Assembly (NCBI GenBank): GCA_003132125.1
Contig: PKWT01000290.1
Span: 1 to 5,122 of the forward strand
Length of the DNA: 5,122 nucleotides
Origin: Micrococcales bacterium
Lineage (GTDB): Bacteria > Actinomycetota > Actinomycetes > Actinomycetales > Dermatophilaceae
Reading direction: 5' to 3'
The notes under the pieces were generated by a model. The model saw only the letters and a list, made by a program, of their open reading frames with translations, ran no database searches and was not told the origin of the DNA. This document shows positions 1-5,021 of this stretch, in pieces. The translations under genes and the position numbers were made by a program. How positions within the stretch are numbered: the first letter of the stretch is position 1; every line of letters starts with the position of its first letter.

Positions 1-881
1 AGCCGGTGCGCGAGCGCGATCGCGTCGAACGGGGCATGAACCTTCACGTCGTTGTCGAAGTAGACGAACACCTCGCGCTCGCGCACGGGTGCCTGCGGGC
101 CGAGCGTGCGGCCGTCGGTCGGCGTGCCGCCCACCTGCCAGCTGCGGACGCGCGCAGCCCAGCGGTCGAGCGCCGCGTCGCCGTAGCCGCTGACGTACAG
201 CTCCTGGTCGCCGTGCAGCCGCGCGTACACGAAGTCGGACGTCACGTCGTCCAGCACCGGCCACTTGCCTGCCGTGTCGGCGCAGACCAGCGCGATGTCG
301 TTGTCGCGCAACAGCTGCACGAACTCGACGGTCTCGAACGAGGCGTGCCGCACCTCGAGTGCGTGCCGCAGCGGGCGGACGGCGTCCGTGGTGGTGAAGG
401 CGCGCCCGTCGAGTCGTTGGTCGTGGTGCGTCGCCAGCTGTGCGGCGGCGCGCGTCGTTCGCGGCAACAGCGCGAAGAACGCGCCGAGGCGGTCGGCGTC
501 GAAGCCCAGCGTCGGCGGCAGCTGCCACAGTATCGGCCCCAGCCGGTCGCCGAGAGCCAGCACTCCCGAGGCGAAGAAGTTGGCCAGCGGCACCTCGACG
601 CCGGCGAGCTTCTTCATGTGCGTGACGAACCGGGGGCCCTTGACTGAGAAGACGAAGCCGGCCGGCGTCTGCGCGCGCCACTGCTCGTAGGAGCTCGGTC
701 GCTGCAGCGAGTAGAACGAGCCGTTGACCTCGACCGACGCGAGCGAGCGCGAGGCGTACCCAAGCTCGCGTCGCTGGGCCAGTCCAGGCGGGTAGAAGAC
801 CCCGCGCCAGGGTGGGTAGCGCCATCCGGAGATGCCGATGTGGAACGGGCCGGGGTCCCAGCCGTGCCGCGCGCCGTCCAC
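1..881 (-). CDS. DUF72 / YecE-family protein, 3' end cut by window edge
   Basis: This reads as a DUF72 (YecE-like) protein, a TIM-barrel-like family of unknown biochemical role, presumably cytoplasmic. From the start it shows a GISGWRYPPWRGVFYPPG block (about residues 12-29), VEVNGSFYSLQ (about 47-57), FSVKGPRFVTH, LWQLPPTLGFD, LEVRHASFETVEF, ADTAGKWP, FVYARLHG, and near the end VFVYFDNDVKVHAPFDA. These are the usual family blocks in the usual order. About 293 codons are present and the last block is typically near the C-terminus, so only a few residues should be missing. I chose the GTG at 881 because GAGGAG (887-892) sits five bases upstream and an in-frame TGA lies just before it. No signal peptide or membrane segment is seen. 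There is no partner gene beside it on this strand. The family call is firm; the function is unknown. Confidence 0.93.
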   Translation of the reverse strand, partial: MDGARHGWDPGPFHIGISGWRYPPWRGVFYPPGLAQRRELGYASRSLASVEVNGSFYSLQRPSSYEQWRAQTPAGFVFSVKGPRFVTHMKKLAGVEVPLANFFASGVLALGDRLGPILWQLPPTLGFDADRLGAFFALLPRTTRAAAQLATHHDQRLDGRAFTTTDAVRPLRHALEVRHASFETVEFVQLLRDNDIALVCADTAGKWPVLDDVTSDFVYARLHGDQELYVSGYGDAALDRWAARVRSWQVGGTPTDGRTLGPQAPVREREVFVYFDNDVKVHAPFDAIALAHR

Positions 882-917
882 GTGAGCTCCTCAGATGACC
901 TCAGCCCGGATCCACCA

Positions 918-940
918 GTGAGCCCATTTTATGGGCTCAC
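918..940. promoter_or_regulatory. Perfect 10-bp palindrome upstream of the DUF72 gene, possible operator
   Basis: The arms GTGAGCCCAT (918-927) and ATGGGCTCAC (931-940) are perfect inverted repeats around a TTT centre. On the minus strand the centre contains TAAAAT (931 to 926), which resembles a -10 box and would give a leader of about 38 bases before the GTG at 881. No clear -35 box is visible. An operator over the promoter is therefore possible. A terminator is less likely because no T-run follows on either strand. The symmetry is seen directly; the role is inferred. Confidence 0.5.
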
Positions 941-1006
941 CGAAGTTGCCCGGTCCACTTCGAAGAGCCCGTATGTCAGCGGCCGCAGCTCTTCTCCGCC
1001 TCCCGG

Positions 1007-1222
1007 CTACGGCCGGCGGTGCCATGCTGCAGGGCGGGCCTTCGCCGTCTTACCCGGGGCGGTGGCCACGGCTTCGGACGCCGGCCGGGCCTGGTTGATG
1101 TCGGCCAGCACTCTCGCCTCGATCGTCTCGGCGTCAGCGATGCCCTCAAGGCCCGCCGCCAGGTCCCGGCGACGTTCGACGCTGTCGTACAGGTGCTCGG
1201 CCTGCTCGGCGTCGGGCTGCAC
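1007..1222 (-). CDS. Small helical hypothetical protein (71 aa)
   Basis: I do not recognise this protein. It is 71 residues from a GTG at 1222 to a TAG at 1007-1009. It is rich in Ala, Glu, Arg and Asp and looks fully helical through residues 3-50 (for example AEHLYDSVERRRDLAAGLEG), followed by a basic, Pro/Ala-rich tail. It has no cysteine, membrane segment or signal peptide. Third codon positions are strongly G/C, which supports coding, but the start is weak: only a G-run about 12 bases upstream could serve as a ribosome binding site. It lies 40 bases after the TAA of another minus-strand fragment, so the two may be remains of one operon. It could also be the tail of a longer broken gene. 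Confidence 0.45.
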   Translation of the reverse strand: MQPDAEQAEHLYDSVERRRDLAAGLEGIADAETIEARVLADINQARPASEAVATAPGKTAKARPAAWHRRP

Positions 1223-1262
1223 GGGCGTCGATGACCCCCGGAGGTGGGGTGCGCATCGCAGG

Positions 1263-1412
1263 TTACTGCTGCAGATCGGCCCGCATCTTCTCGGCGAAGT
1301 CGGCGGGCAGATCCTGTCGAGACTACCCGCCGGGGCCGTACCGCTCGGTCATCGCATCGTTGAACCGGTGGACCTCGGCGGCGCGGGCGCGGTCGGCGGC
1401 CTCCGCTGAGCT
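1263..1412 (-). pseudogene. C-terminal fragment of an unknown helical protein with internal TAG
   Basis: One minus-strand frame reads AEAADRARAAEVHRFNDAM then TERYGPGG, meets a TAG at 1323-1325, and continues in the same frame as SRQDLPADFAEKMRADLQQ to a TAA at 1263-1265. Amino-acid texture and G/C-rich third positions look coding on both sides of the TAG, so it may be a nonsense mutation, or the first segment may simply end there. No credible start codon exists. The reading frame loses its coding look near 1412, where the plus-strand ClpC remnant begins, so the 5' part seems to have been lost at that junction. I do not recognise the family. Confidence 0.4.
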
Positions 1413-1414
1413 AC

Positions 1415-1791
1415 ATGATCGTGTTCCCGCAGCTGACCGAGCCGGAGATCGTCCAGATCGTCGATCTGATGGTCGCCAAGCTCGACATCCGGCTCAAGGA
1501 CAAAGACATGGGCATGGAGCTGACGCCTGCGGCGAAGGCGCTTCTGGCCAAGAAGGGCTACGACCCGGTGCTTGGCGGCGCACGATCCAGCACGAGATCG
1601 AGGACATGCTCTCGGAGAAGATCCTCTATGGCGAGCTCCGTGCCGGCGAGATCGTCGTGGTCGATACCGAAGGCACCGGAAAGGACGAGGCGTTCACGTT
1701 CGTGGGCACGGCTCATTCGCCGCCGGACGACCCGCCGCTGAGCGACATCCAGGATTCGATCAAGACGCCGGACGCTCCCGAGGCGACCTGA
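1415..1791 (+). pseudogene. clpC: ClpC (Clp/Hsp100 ATPase) C-terminal remnant, frameshifted
   Basis: This is the C-terminal tail of a ClpC-type AAA+ unfoldase, which in its full form (about 840 residues) feeds substrates to the ClpP protease. Reading from 1415, IVFPQLTEPEIVQIVDLMVA, then LDIRLKDKDMGMELTPAAKA and LLAKKGYDPVLG match the end of the second AAA+ domain and its small subdomain. At 1574-1576 the frame must change, after which RRTIQHEIEDMLSEKILYGE, LRAGEIVVVDTEG and FTFVG follow to a TGA at 1789-1791. Against the family pattern VLGARPLRRTIQ, the residues ARPL are missing; the simplest event is a 13-base deletion that also shifts the frame. No Walker motifs, M-domain or N-domain are present. 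The ATG at 1415 has no convincing ribosome binding site. It is almost surely non-functional as an ATPase. Confidence 0.87.
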
Positions 1792-1974
1792 GACCAGGGT
1801 CGACCCCCTGCGGCAACTGAGCCGGATGCGCGGCCGGCAGGGTGGGCACGACGTGCGGTCGTTGTCAGCGGTGCTGTCACGGCGTGTACGCGCGTGCCGA
1901 CCGCCGTGGTCACCAAGGGCAAGGACGTGACTCCGGCGGTAGGGGCGCCCAAGTGGAAGATTGTCGGCGGCTGA
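1792..1974 (+). other. Possible small coding remnant after the ClpC fragment
   Basis: The frame just after the ClpC stop stays open to a TGA at 1972-1974 and ends in TAVVTKGKDVTPAVGAPKWK then IVGG, which has a protein-like texture and fairly G/C-rich third positions from about 1894. Only GTG codons (1894, 1906) could start it and neither has a clear ribosome binding site. I do not recognise a family. It may be the tail of another broken gene or chance. Confidence 0.2.
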
Positions 1975-2006
1975 ACGGGTCGTGAACGATCCGGGTTAGT
2001 TGCAAT

Positions 2007-2029
2007 ACCGTTCATTTAGGGTGAACGGT
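2007..2029. repeat. Perfect 8-bp inverted repeat, 7-base loop
   Basis: The arms ACCGTTCA (2007-2014) and TGAACGGT (2022-2029) are exact inverted repeats around TTTAGGG. The core TGAACG also occurs nearby at 1972 and 1983. It could be a regulator site or a weak terminator; there is no T-run, so a classic terminator is not supported. Confidence 0.45.
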
Positions 2030-2238
2030 GGCGACCTGTGGCGGCCCGGTCGGCTGGGGCCAGCCGGCGTGATGGGCGCGCTTGACGTGCCACTTGGGCA
2101 TCTCGGCTTTGATGACGCGGGGTTGGACCGCCTCCGACGAACGGGTTGAGCCCGCTTGAGGCCGCTCCTGAATCAGGTCGCCCAGATCCCTCGACGCCGA
2201 GCCCTCGAGCGGAGCAGACTGCATAGCGTTTTTACTTC

Positions 2239-2246
2239 GAGGAGGA
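2239..2246 (+). promoter_or_regulatory. Strong ribosome binding site of the DksA-like gene
   Basis: GAGGAGGA just before the ATG at 2250 closely matches the anti-Shine-Dalgarno sequence and fixes the start. The AT-rich run GCGTTTTTACTT lies directly before it. Confidence 0.85.
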
Positions 2247-2249
2247 CAG

Positions 2250-2600
2250 ATGGAACACGAACGAGCCCGAGCCCTGCTCAAAGCCAAGCGAGCCCGGGTA
2301 CAAGAGCTGCTCAGTTCGATGGCCTCCACGGAGGTTGATGATCTCAGGGGGGCAGAGGAGCCCGGAGACGCTGGCGACGGGGGCGAACGGCTCACCGCCC
2401 AGGGCACTGATGCCCTCGTTGCGGACGACCTGCTCCAAAGACTGGCAATGATCGACCGGGCCGAGCGACGGCTCGAGACGGGAACCTATGGCCACTCGAT
2501 CCGGAGCGGGAGTCCCATTCCGAACGACCGCCTCGAAGCCGACCCAGCCGCCGAGCTGACGGTGCAGGAGGCTCGTGCCAAAGAAGCTGAAGGCCCCTGA
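2250..2600 (+). CDS. DksA/TraR-family protein lacking the zinc-finger cysteines
   Basis: This is a 116-residue member of the DksA/TraR family, whose typical members enter the RNA polymerase secondary channel and change promoter response, often under stress. An N-terminal helical part (1-45, acidic and basic, coiled-coil-like) is followed by LLQRLAMIDRAERRLETGTY (about 61-80) and the finger region YGHSIRSGSPIPNDRLEADP with AELTVQEA (80 onward). In canonical proteins this reads YGxCxxCGxxIPxxRLxAxP...CxxC; here the four Cys positions are Ser, Ser, Thr and Glu, so zinc is not expected to bind. From memory, many actinobacterial paralogues show the same loss. The ATG at 2250 follows GAGGAGGA, a near-ideal ribosome binding site, seven or so bases upstream. 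It stands alone on the plus strand. The family is firm; action on RNA polymerase is inferred. Confidence 0.9.
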   Translation: MEHERARALLKAKRARVQELLSSMASTEVDDLRGAEEPGDAGDGGERLTAQGTDALVADDLLQRLAMIDRAERRLETGTYGHSIRSGSPIPNDRLEADPAAELTVQEARAKEAEGP

Positions 2601-2760
2601 GTCCTTCACCAGGCAGGCGATTCACTCCAGCGGCAGTCGCTGCAATGCTAGGTCTTGACGGTTGACCAGCGTCGAGTAACTGAACGGCTGTCGAACGAGA
2701 CCCCATCGCTGCGTAGTGACCGGCGGCCTGGCACGCCGACGGCCGTGCTGCCCGGTTTGA

Positions 2761-2934
2761 CATGGGGCCCTGCCCAAGCGCCGGCTGGCCAAAGAGCACT
2801 CCTCGTTCAACCCCGCCGCCGTCCAACGGCAGATCCAGGCCCGCTGCGACGAGCTCCTCACCCGCCACCGCCAAGGGCCAGCCCGCCCGCAAACCCCAGG
2901 TCACGGCGCCCGCCACGCGAACCTTCCCAGATGA
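2761..2934 (+). pseudogene. Probable transposase/integrase C-terminal remnant
   Basis: After an in-frame TGA (2758-2760) one frame reads GALPKRRLAKEHSSFNPAAV then QRQIQARCDELLTRHRQGPA and a Pro/Gly/Arg-rich tail to a TGA at 2932-2934. The basic helical stretch with SFNPAAVQRQI looks to me like the end of a DDE-type transposase or integrase, but I cannot name the family from memory with certainty. There is no start codon or catalytic domain, and upstream sequence to about 2660 is not clearly coding in this frame. A cluster of inverted repeats begins 19 bases after the stop, which fits the terminal region of a decayed insertion sequence. It could instead be the tail of an unrelated broken gene. 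Confidence 0.4.
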
Positions 2935-2952
2935 GGAACGAAGCAACGTGCC

Positions 2953-3066
2953 CGGACCTCTTGACATGAGTGTTGGTGTCCCCATGTTGCCTCGTGTCAA
3001 GATGCCGCGTTGACTCATCGGAAAGGTCCGCGTGGGTCGGTTCGTTGCCTCATGTAGGAAGGTCCG
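2953..3066. repeat. Cluster of related inverted repeats, possible IS-end remnant
   Basis: CGGACCT-N4-ACATGAG at 2953-2970 reappears inverted at 3049-3066 (CTCATGT-N4-AGGTCCG), and a looser inverted copy (CTCATCGGAAAGGTCCG) sits at 3015-3031. Within it, CTTGACATGAG (2960-2970) pairs with CTCGTGTCAAG (2991-3001) over 11 positions with one T.G pair. GTTGCCTC(A/G)TGT occurs twice, at 2986 and 3044. Such repeated, nested ends just after a transposase-like tail suggest remnants of insertion-sequence termini; a multi-site operator is the alternative. Confidence 0.5.
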
Positions 3067-3125
3067 GCACGGCGGCGTGTCTGCACTGATGGGCCGTGGT
3101 CCTGATCGCAGAGGGCACGCTGTCG

Positions 3126-3236
3126 CTACCCGCCCGTGACTGGGACTGATCGCAGGGCGTCCCACGCGATGTCGCTGATACCGAAGGTGGGCTCGACCAG
3201 GTGCTTGCCGAACGTGGAGGACAGTTCATTTTCCGA
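3126..3236 (-). pseudogene. Unknown 36-codon coding fragment downstream of the CBS-BON gene
   Basis: Starting after an in-frame TGA (3237-3239), the minus strand reads ELSSTFGKHLVEPTFGISDI then AWDALRSVPVTGG to a TAG at 3126-3128. The texture and the G/C-rich third positions look like real coding sequence, but there is no start codon, so it is likely the C-terminal piece of a lost gene. It begins 14 bases after the CBS-BON stop on the same strand and might once have been the next gene. I do not recognise the family. The exact direct repeat CTGATCGCAG occurs at 3102-3111 and 3146-3155, the second within this fragment. Confidence 0.35.
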
Positions 3237-3252
3237 TCAGGCAACAGGCGGA

Positions 3253-3987
3253 TTACTGCTCTGTCTTTTGAGTAATGCGGTAGTCCGTGGTCGTCGGGAA
3301 CGGGGCGCTGGGCGGGGTGCTGCCCGACGATGGTGAGCTCGAGGCCATCGCGGGGTGCACGTCGTCGATGGCCGCGGTCGCTTTGACATCCAGGTGCACG
3401 ATGCCCGGCACCCGACGGACACAGTCGCCGACGAGCATCACCTGGCTGAGCAACGGCGCCGACCCTTGCAGCACTACGACGCCGTCGTCGACGGTGGCCG
3501 AAATCGTGGGCGACGGGGAGTCGTCGACTGCGGCGATGGCCTCCTGGACGGCGACGAGTAGGTCCTCGTCGGTGCGGAGGAAGACCGTGAGCAGGTCGCT
3601 GCGGGTCACGATGCCGATCAACCGACCGTCGTGCTCGACGACCGGCAGTCGGCCGAGGTGCCGTTGGTGGAGTACCCGCGTTGCCTGGCTGAGCGACTGC
3701 AACTGGTCGATGGTGACCGCGGGCGAGGTCATCATGTCGCCCGCCATCGTGCCGGCCGGACGCACGCGGCCGCGGCGCTGCAGGTACGTCCGAACGTGCT
3801 CCTCGGTCAGCCCCTCCTTCAGCAGGTCGCTCTCGGCGACTACTCCGAGCACCCGACCCAACTCGTCAACGACTGGCAGCGCATGCACGTGGTGATCCTC
3901 GATCAGGCGGACGAGTTCACGGAAGGTCGTCTCGGGACGCGCGACCAGCACTTCTCGGGTCATGACGTCGCATACCAGACCGCTCAT
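3253..3987 (-). CDS. CBS-CBS-BON domain protein (244 aa)
   Basis: The protein carries two CBS domains followed by a BON domain. CBS pairs usually bind adenine nucleotides and sense energy state; BON domains are small modules often linked to stress or phospholipid contact. CBS1 spans about residues 4-62 (VCDVMTREVLVARPETTF, HALPVVDELGRVLGVVAESD, LLKEG) and CBS2 about 82-138 (AGDMMTSPAVTI, RHLGRLPVVEHDGRLIGIVT, RSDLL). BON spans about 145-207 (VAVQEAIAA, ISATVDDGVVVLQGSA, VRRVPGIVHLDVKA). The tail (210-244) is Ser/Pro/Thr-rich and probably disordered. No signal peptide or membrane segment is present, so it should be cytoplasmic. I chose the ATG at 3987 because AGGTGG lies six bases upstream; the same frame stays open further back to 4251 without a comparable start. 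A 9-bp palindrome lies just upstream. An IstA remnant directly precedes it on the same strand. Confidence 0.93.
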   Translation of the reverse strand: MSGLVCDVMTREVLVARPETTFRELVRLIEDHHVHALPVVDELGRVLGVVAESDLLKEGLTEEHVRTYLQRRGRVRPAGTMAGDMMTSPAVTIDQLQSLSQATRVLHQRHLGRLPVVEHDGRLIGIVTRSDLLTVFLRTDEDLLVAVQEAIAAVDDSPSPTISATVDDGVVVLQGSAPLLSQVMLVGDCVRRVPGIVHLDVKATAAIDDVHPAMASSSPSSGSTPPSAPFPTTTDYRITQKTEQ

Positions 3988-4006
3988 GGTGCACCACCTA
4001 TCACGT

Positions 4007-4029
4007 GCGCCGACCCTTACGGTCGGCGC
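4007..4029. promoter_or_regulatory. Perfect 9-bp palindrome 20 bases upstream of the CBS-BON start
   Basis: GCGCCGACC (4007-4015) and GGTCGGCGC (4021-4029) are exact inverted repeats around CTTAC. It ends close to the AGGTGG ribosome binding site, so in RNA the hairpin could affect translation; in DNA it could be an operator. No T-run follows, so a terminator is less likely. The role is inferred. Confidence 0.5.
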
Positions 4030-4049
4030 GAGCCAACTACTCGAGCGTA

Positions 4050-4201
4050 TGCCCTGCCGAGGGCTTGGCGGGCTCTCGCTCATCAACGCCGGCTTGACCG
4101 TCTTCCCTCGCCAGACCCACGACTCGCGCGATCTGTGAGATCGACATGGCCTCTGACCACCGCAAACGGCGGATCTCTGCCCAGTCCTCCACGTCCAACA
4201 C
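4050..4201 (-). pseudogene. istA: IS21-type IstA transposase N-terminal remnant, frameshifted
   Basis: From a GTG at 4201 (ribosome binding site GGGGAGGA, about six bases upstream) the frame reads VLDVEDWAEIRRLRWSEAMS then ISQIARVVGLAR. This matches the start of IS21-family IstA proteins with their helix-turn-helix. At 4105-4107 one G too many breaks the frame; one base on, KTVKPALMSESPPSP completes the familiar GxSRxTVRxALAS pattern. The catalytic core, the rest of IstA and the IstB partner are all absent, so this is a dead fragment of a protein normally about 400-500 residues long. Its second frame is the same as that of the downstream CBS-BON gene, with no stop between. The 3' limit of the homology (about 4050) is uncertain. 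Confidence 0.75.
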
Positions 4202-4340
4202 TCGCTTCCTCCCCTGCTCGGTTCGAACAGGGTCTCGGGGAAGCTGGTCAACTTTCAGTTGCCACGGTGGGGTGGTTGCTGCGACGTCAACGAGCCAGGT
4301 CTCTAGATCGCTTTGGATGGATAGAGGCGACATAACGGCA
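4202..4340 (-). mobile_element. Possible leader region of the decayed IS21-type element
   Basis: The bases before the IstA start contain CAACTTTCAGTTG (4249-4261), a 5-bp inverted repeat around TTC, in a GGCAACTGAAAGTTGACCAG context like the subterminal region of actinobacterial IS21 elements as I remember them. I cannot place a terminal inverted repeat or a target duplication. The frame is open up to 4333 but its N-terminal 44 codons do not look like IstA. Confidence 0.3.
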
Positions 4341-4397
4341 GGCGAACGACGCGTGTCAAGGAATGGACGGCGATTATCAGCCCTCGAGACGAGCCGT

Positions 4398-4676
4398 TCA
4401 GCTCGCTGCGGTGCGCGGTAGCGGAACGCTGGCCACGCGAGTCTGGTCCCGGTGCACCTCGGCGAGGCGCGCGGCCTGCCGGTACGGGAGAAACCCCGAG
4501 TCCGCCCCGCAGTCGTGGCACACGGTCAGCGCGCGGTGGCCCAGATGGACGACCTCCACCGCGTGCGGGTGACAGCACGCCACGCTGGCCACGTGATCGT
4601 GGTCGCGCCGGTGCGCCGCCGTGGCGGTGCACGCTGCCACCTCGGCCAGGTCCGCTCGATCTAATACCTGCTCCAC
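4398..4676 (-). CDS. Cys/His-rich small hypothetical protein (92 aa), possible metal binder
   Basis: This 92-residue protein has no function I can name. It has an N-terminal helix (VEQVLDRADLAEVAACTATA, residues 1-20), a His-rich link (AHRRDHDHVA), then SVACCHPHAVEVVHLGHRAL and TVCHDCGADSGFLP, and a C-terminal helix. Cys16, Cys34, Cys35, Cys53 and Cys56 plus about nine His make a zinc-ribbon-like or other metal-binding fold likely; the CC and CxxC pairs are the probable ligand sets. No signal peptide or membrane segment is seen. I chose GTG 4676 because AGGTGG lies six bases upstream, nearly the same context as the CBS-BON gene, although the frame is open back to an ATG at 4841 whose extra 55 residues look non-coding. 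The stop is TGA at 4398-4400. I recall similar actinobacterial hypothetical proteins but no characterised one. Confidence 0.8.
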   Translation of the reverse strand: MEQVLDRADLAEVAACTATAAHRRDHDHVASVACCHPHAVEVVHLGHRALTVCHDCGADSGFLPYRQAARLAEVHRDQTRVASVPLPRTAAS

Positions 4677-4720
4677 GGTCCACCACCTCGTCGTCCGTTC
4701 GCGGGTCCTCCACCGGCTCT

Positions 4721-4739
4721 CTTCATCGGTGCGATGAAG
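4721..4739. promoter_or_regulatory. Perfect 8-bp palindrome upstream of the Cys/His-rich gene
   Basis: CTTCATCG (4721-4728) and CGATGAAG (4732-4739) are exact inverted repeats around GTG, 45 bases before the GTG start at 4676. Operator, leader hairpin or chance are all possible. The stretch 4740-4858 beyond it shows no gene. Confidence 0.4.
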
Positions 4740-4858
4740 GCACTCCCTGAGCCGGTACGTCCATGGAAGCGCGGACCGACGACAAATCACGTCAGGAAAC
4801 GCCGTTCGTGCCCAACCAGTCGCCGCGACCAGGGCGATCACGAGGACATCCCACCCGG

Positions 4859-5021
4859 CTAAGGCCTCTCGTCGCGCTCGATCTGCTCCGGATCGATCTC
4901 GTCCCCCGCGTCCAGGATGACGACCCGACCCGCCGCGATCTCGCGAGCGGTTGCGTCGACCCAGGCCCTCGTCAGCCTCCTCGCGCAGTGCTGCGATATC
5001 GGAGCGATCCGGTACGTTCAG
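4859..5021 (-). pseudogene. Frameshifted small ORF of unknown family
   Basis: The minus strand reads LNVPDRSDIAALREEADE, then needs a one-base skip in the run GGG (4966-4968), and continues AWVDATAREIAAGRVVILDA then GDEIDPEQIERDERP to a TAG at 4859-4861. Both halves have coding texture and G/C-rich third positions, and the joined product would be about 53 residues or a little more, acidic and mostly helical. I do not recognise a family. No normal start codon lies upstream in this frame; only CTG at 5021 or an alternative beyond the AT-rich region could serve. It may be a small gene broken by one insertion, or an intact gene with a sequencing error. Confidence 0.4.

Larger units (their letters stand above)
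1975..2249. other. Intergenic region before the DksA-like gene
   Basis: No convincing gene is seen here. The stretch holds an 8-bp inverted repeat (2007-2029), a GC-rich hairpin at 2049-2068 (GGCTGG and CCAGCC arms) and the leader of the DksA-like gene. A minus-strand frame ending at 2012-2014 has G/C-rich third positions over about 40 codons (including AEMPKWHVKRAHHAGWPQPT) but no supported start. No strong promoter with both boxes is visible. Confidence 0.4.

Noticed and set aside
6..647. Long plus-strand open frame opposite the DUF72 gene
   Set aside because: It is Arg/Val/Ala-rich antisense of a clear DUF72 gene, as expected in high-GC DNA.
1713..2015. Minus-strand frame of 100 codons over the ClpC tail
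   Set aside because: It is antisense to the recognisable ClpC C-terminus and has no family features.
2012..2140. Minus-strand small ORF including AEMPKWHVKRAHH
   Set aside because: Third positions are G/C-rich, but there is no supported start and no recognised family; kept only as a note in the intergenic entry.
2953..3066. CRISPR array
   Set aside because: The repeats are in both orientations, too few and unevenly spaced.
2392..3165. Minus-strand frame of 257 codons opposite the DksA-like gene and the repeats
   Set aside because: It is a low-information Arg/Gly/Ser/Pro-rich frame crossing unrelated features.
3287..3895. Plus-strand frame of about 200 codons opposite the CBS-BON gene
   Set aside because: It lies antisense to clear CBS and BON domains and has no protein-like pattern of its own.
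3631..4335. Plus-strand frame of about 234 codons across the CBS-BON gene and the IstA remnant
   Set aside because: It is antisense to two recognisable minus-strand features and has no start signal.
4677..4841. N-terminal extension of the Cys/His-rich protein to ATG 4841
   Set aside because: The extra 55 residues lack coding texture, cross the 4721-4739 palindrome, and the GTG at 4676 has a better ribosome binding site.
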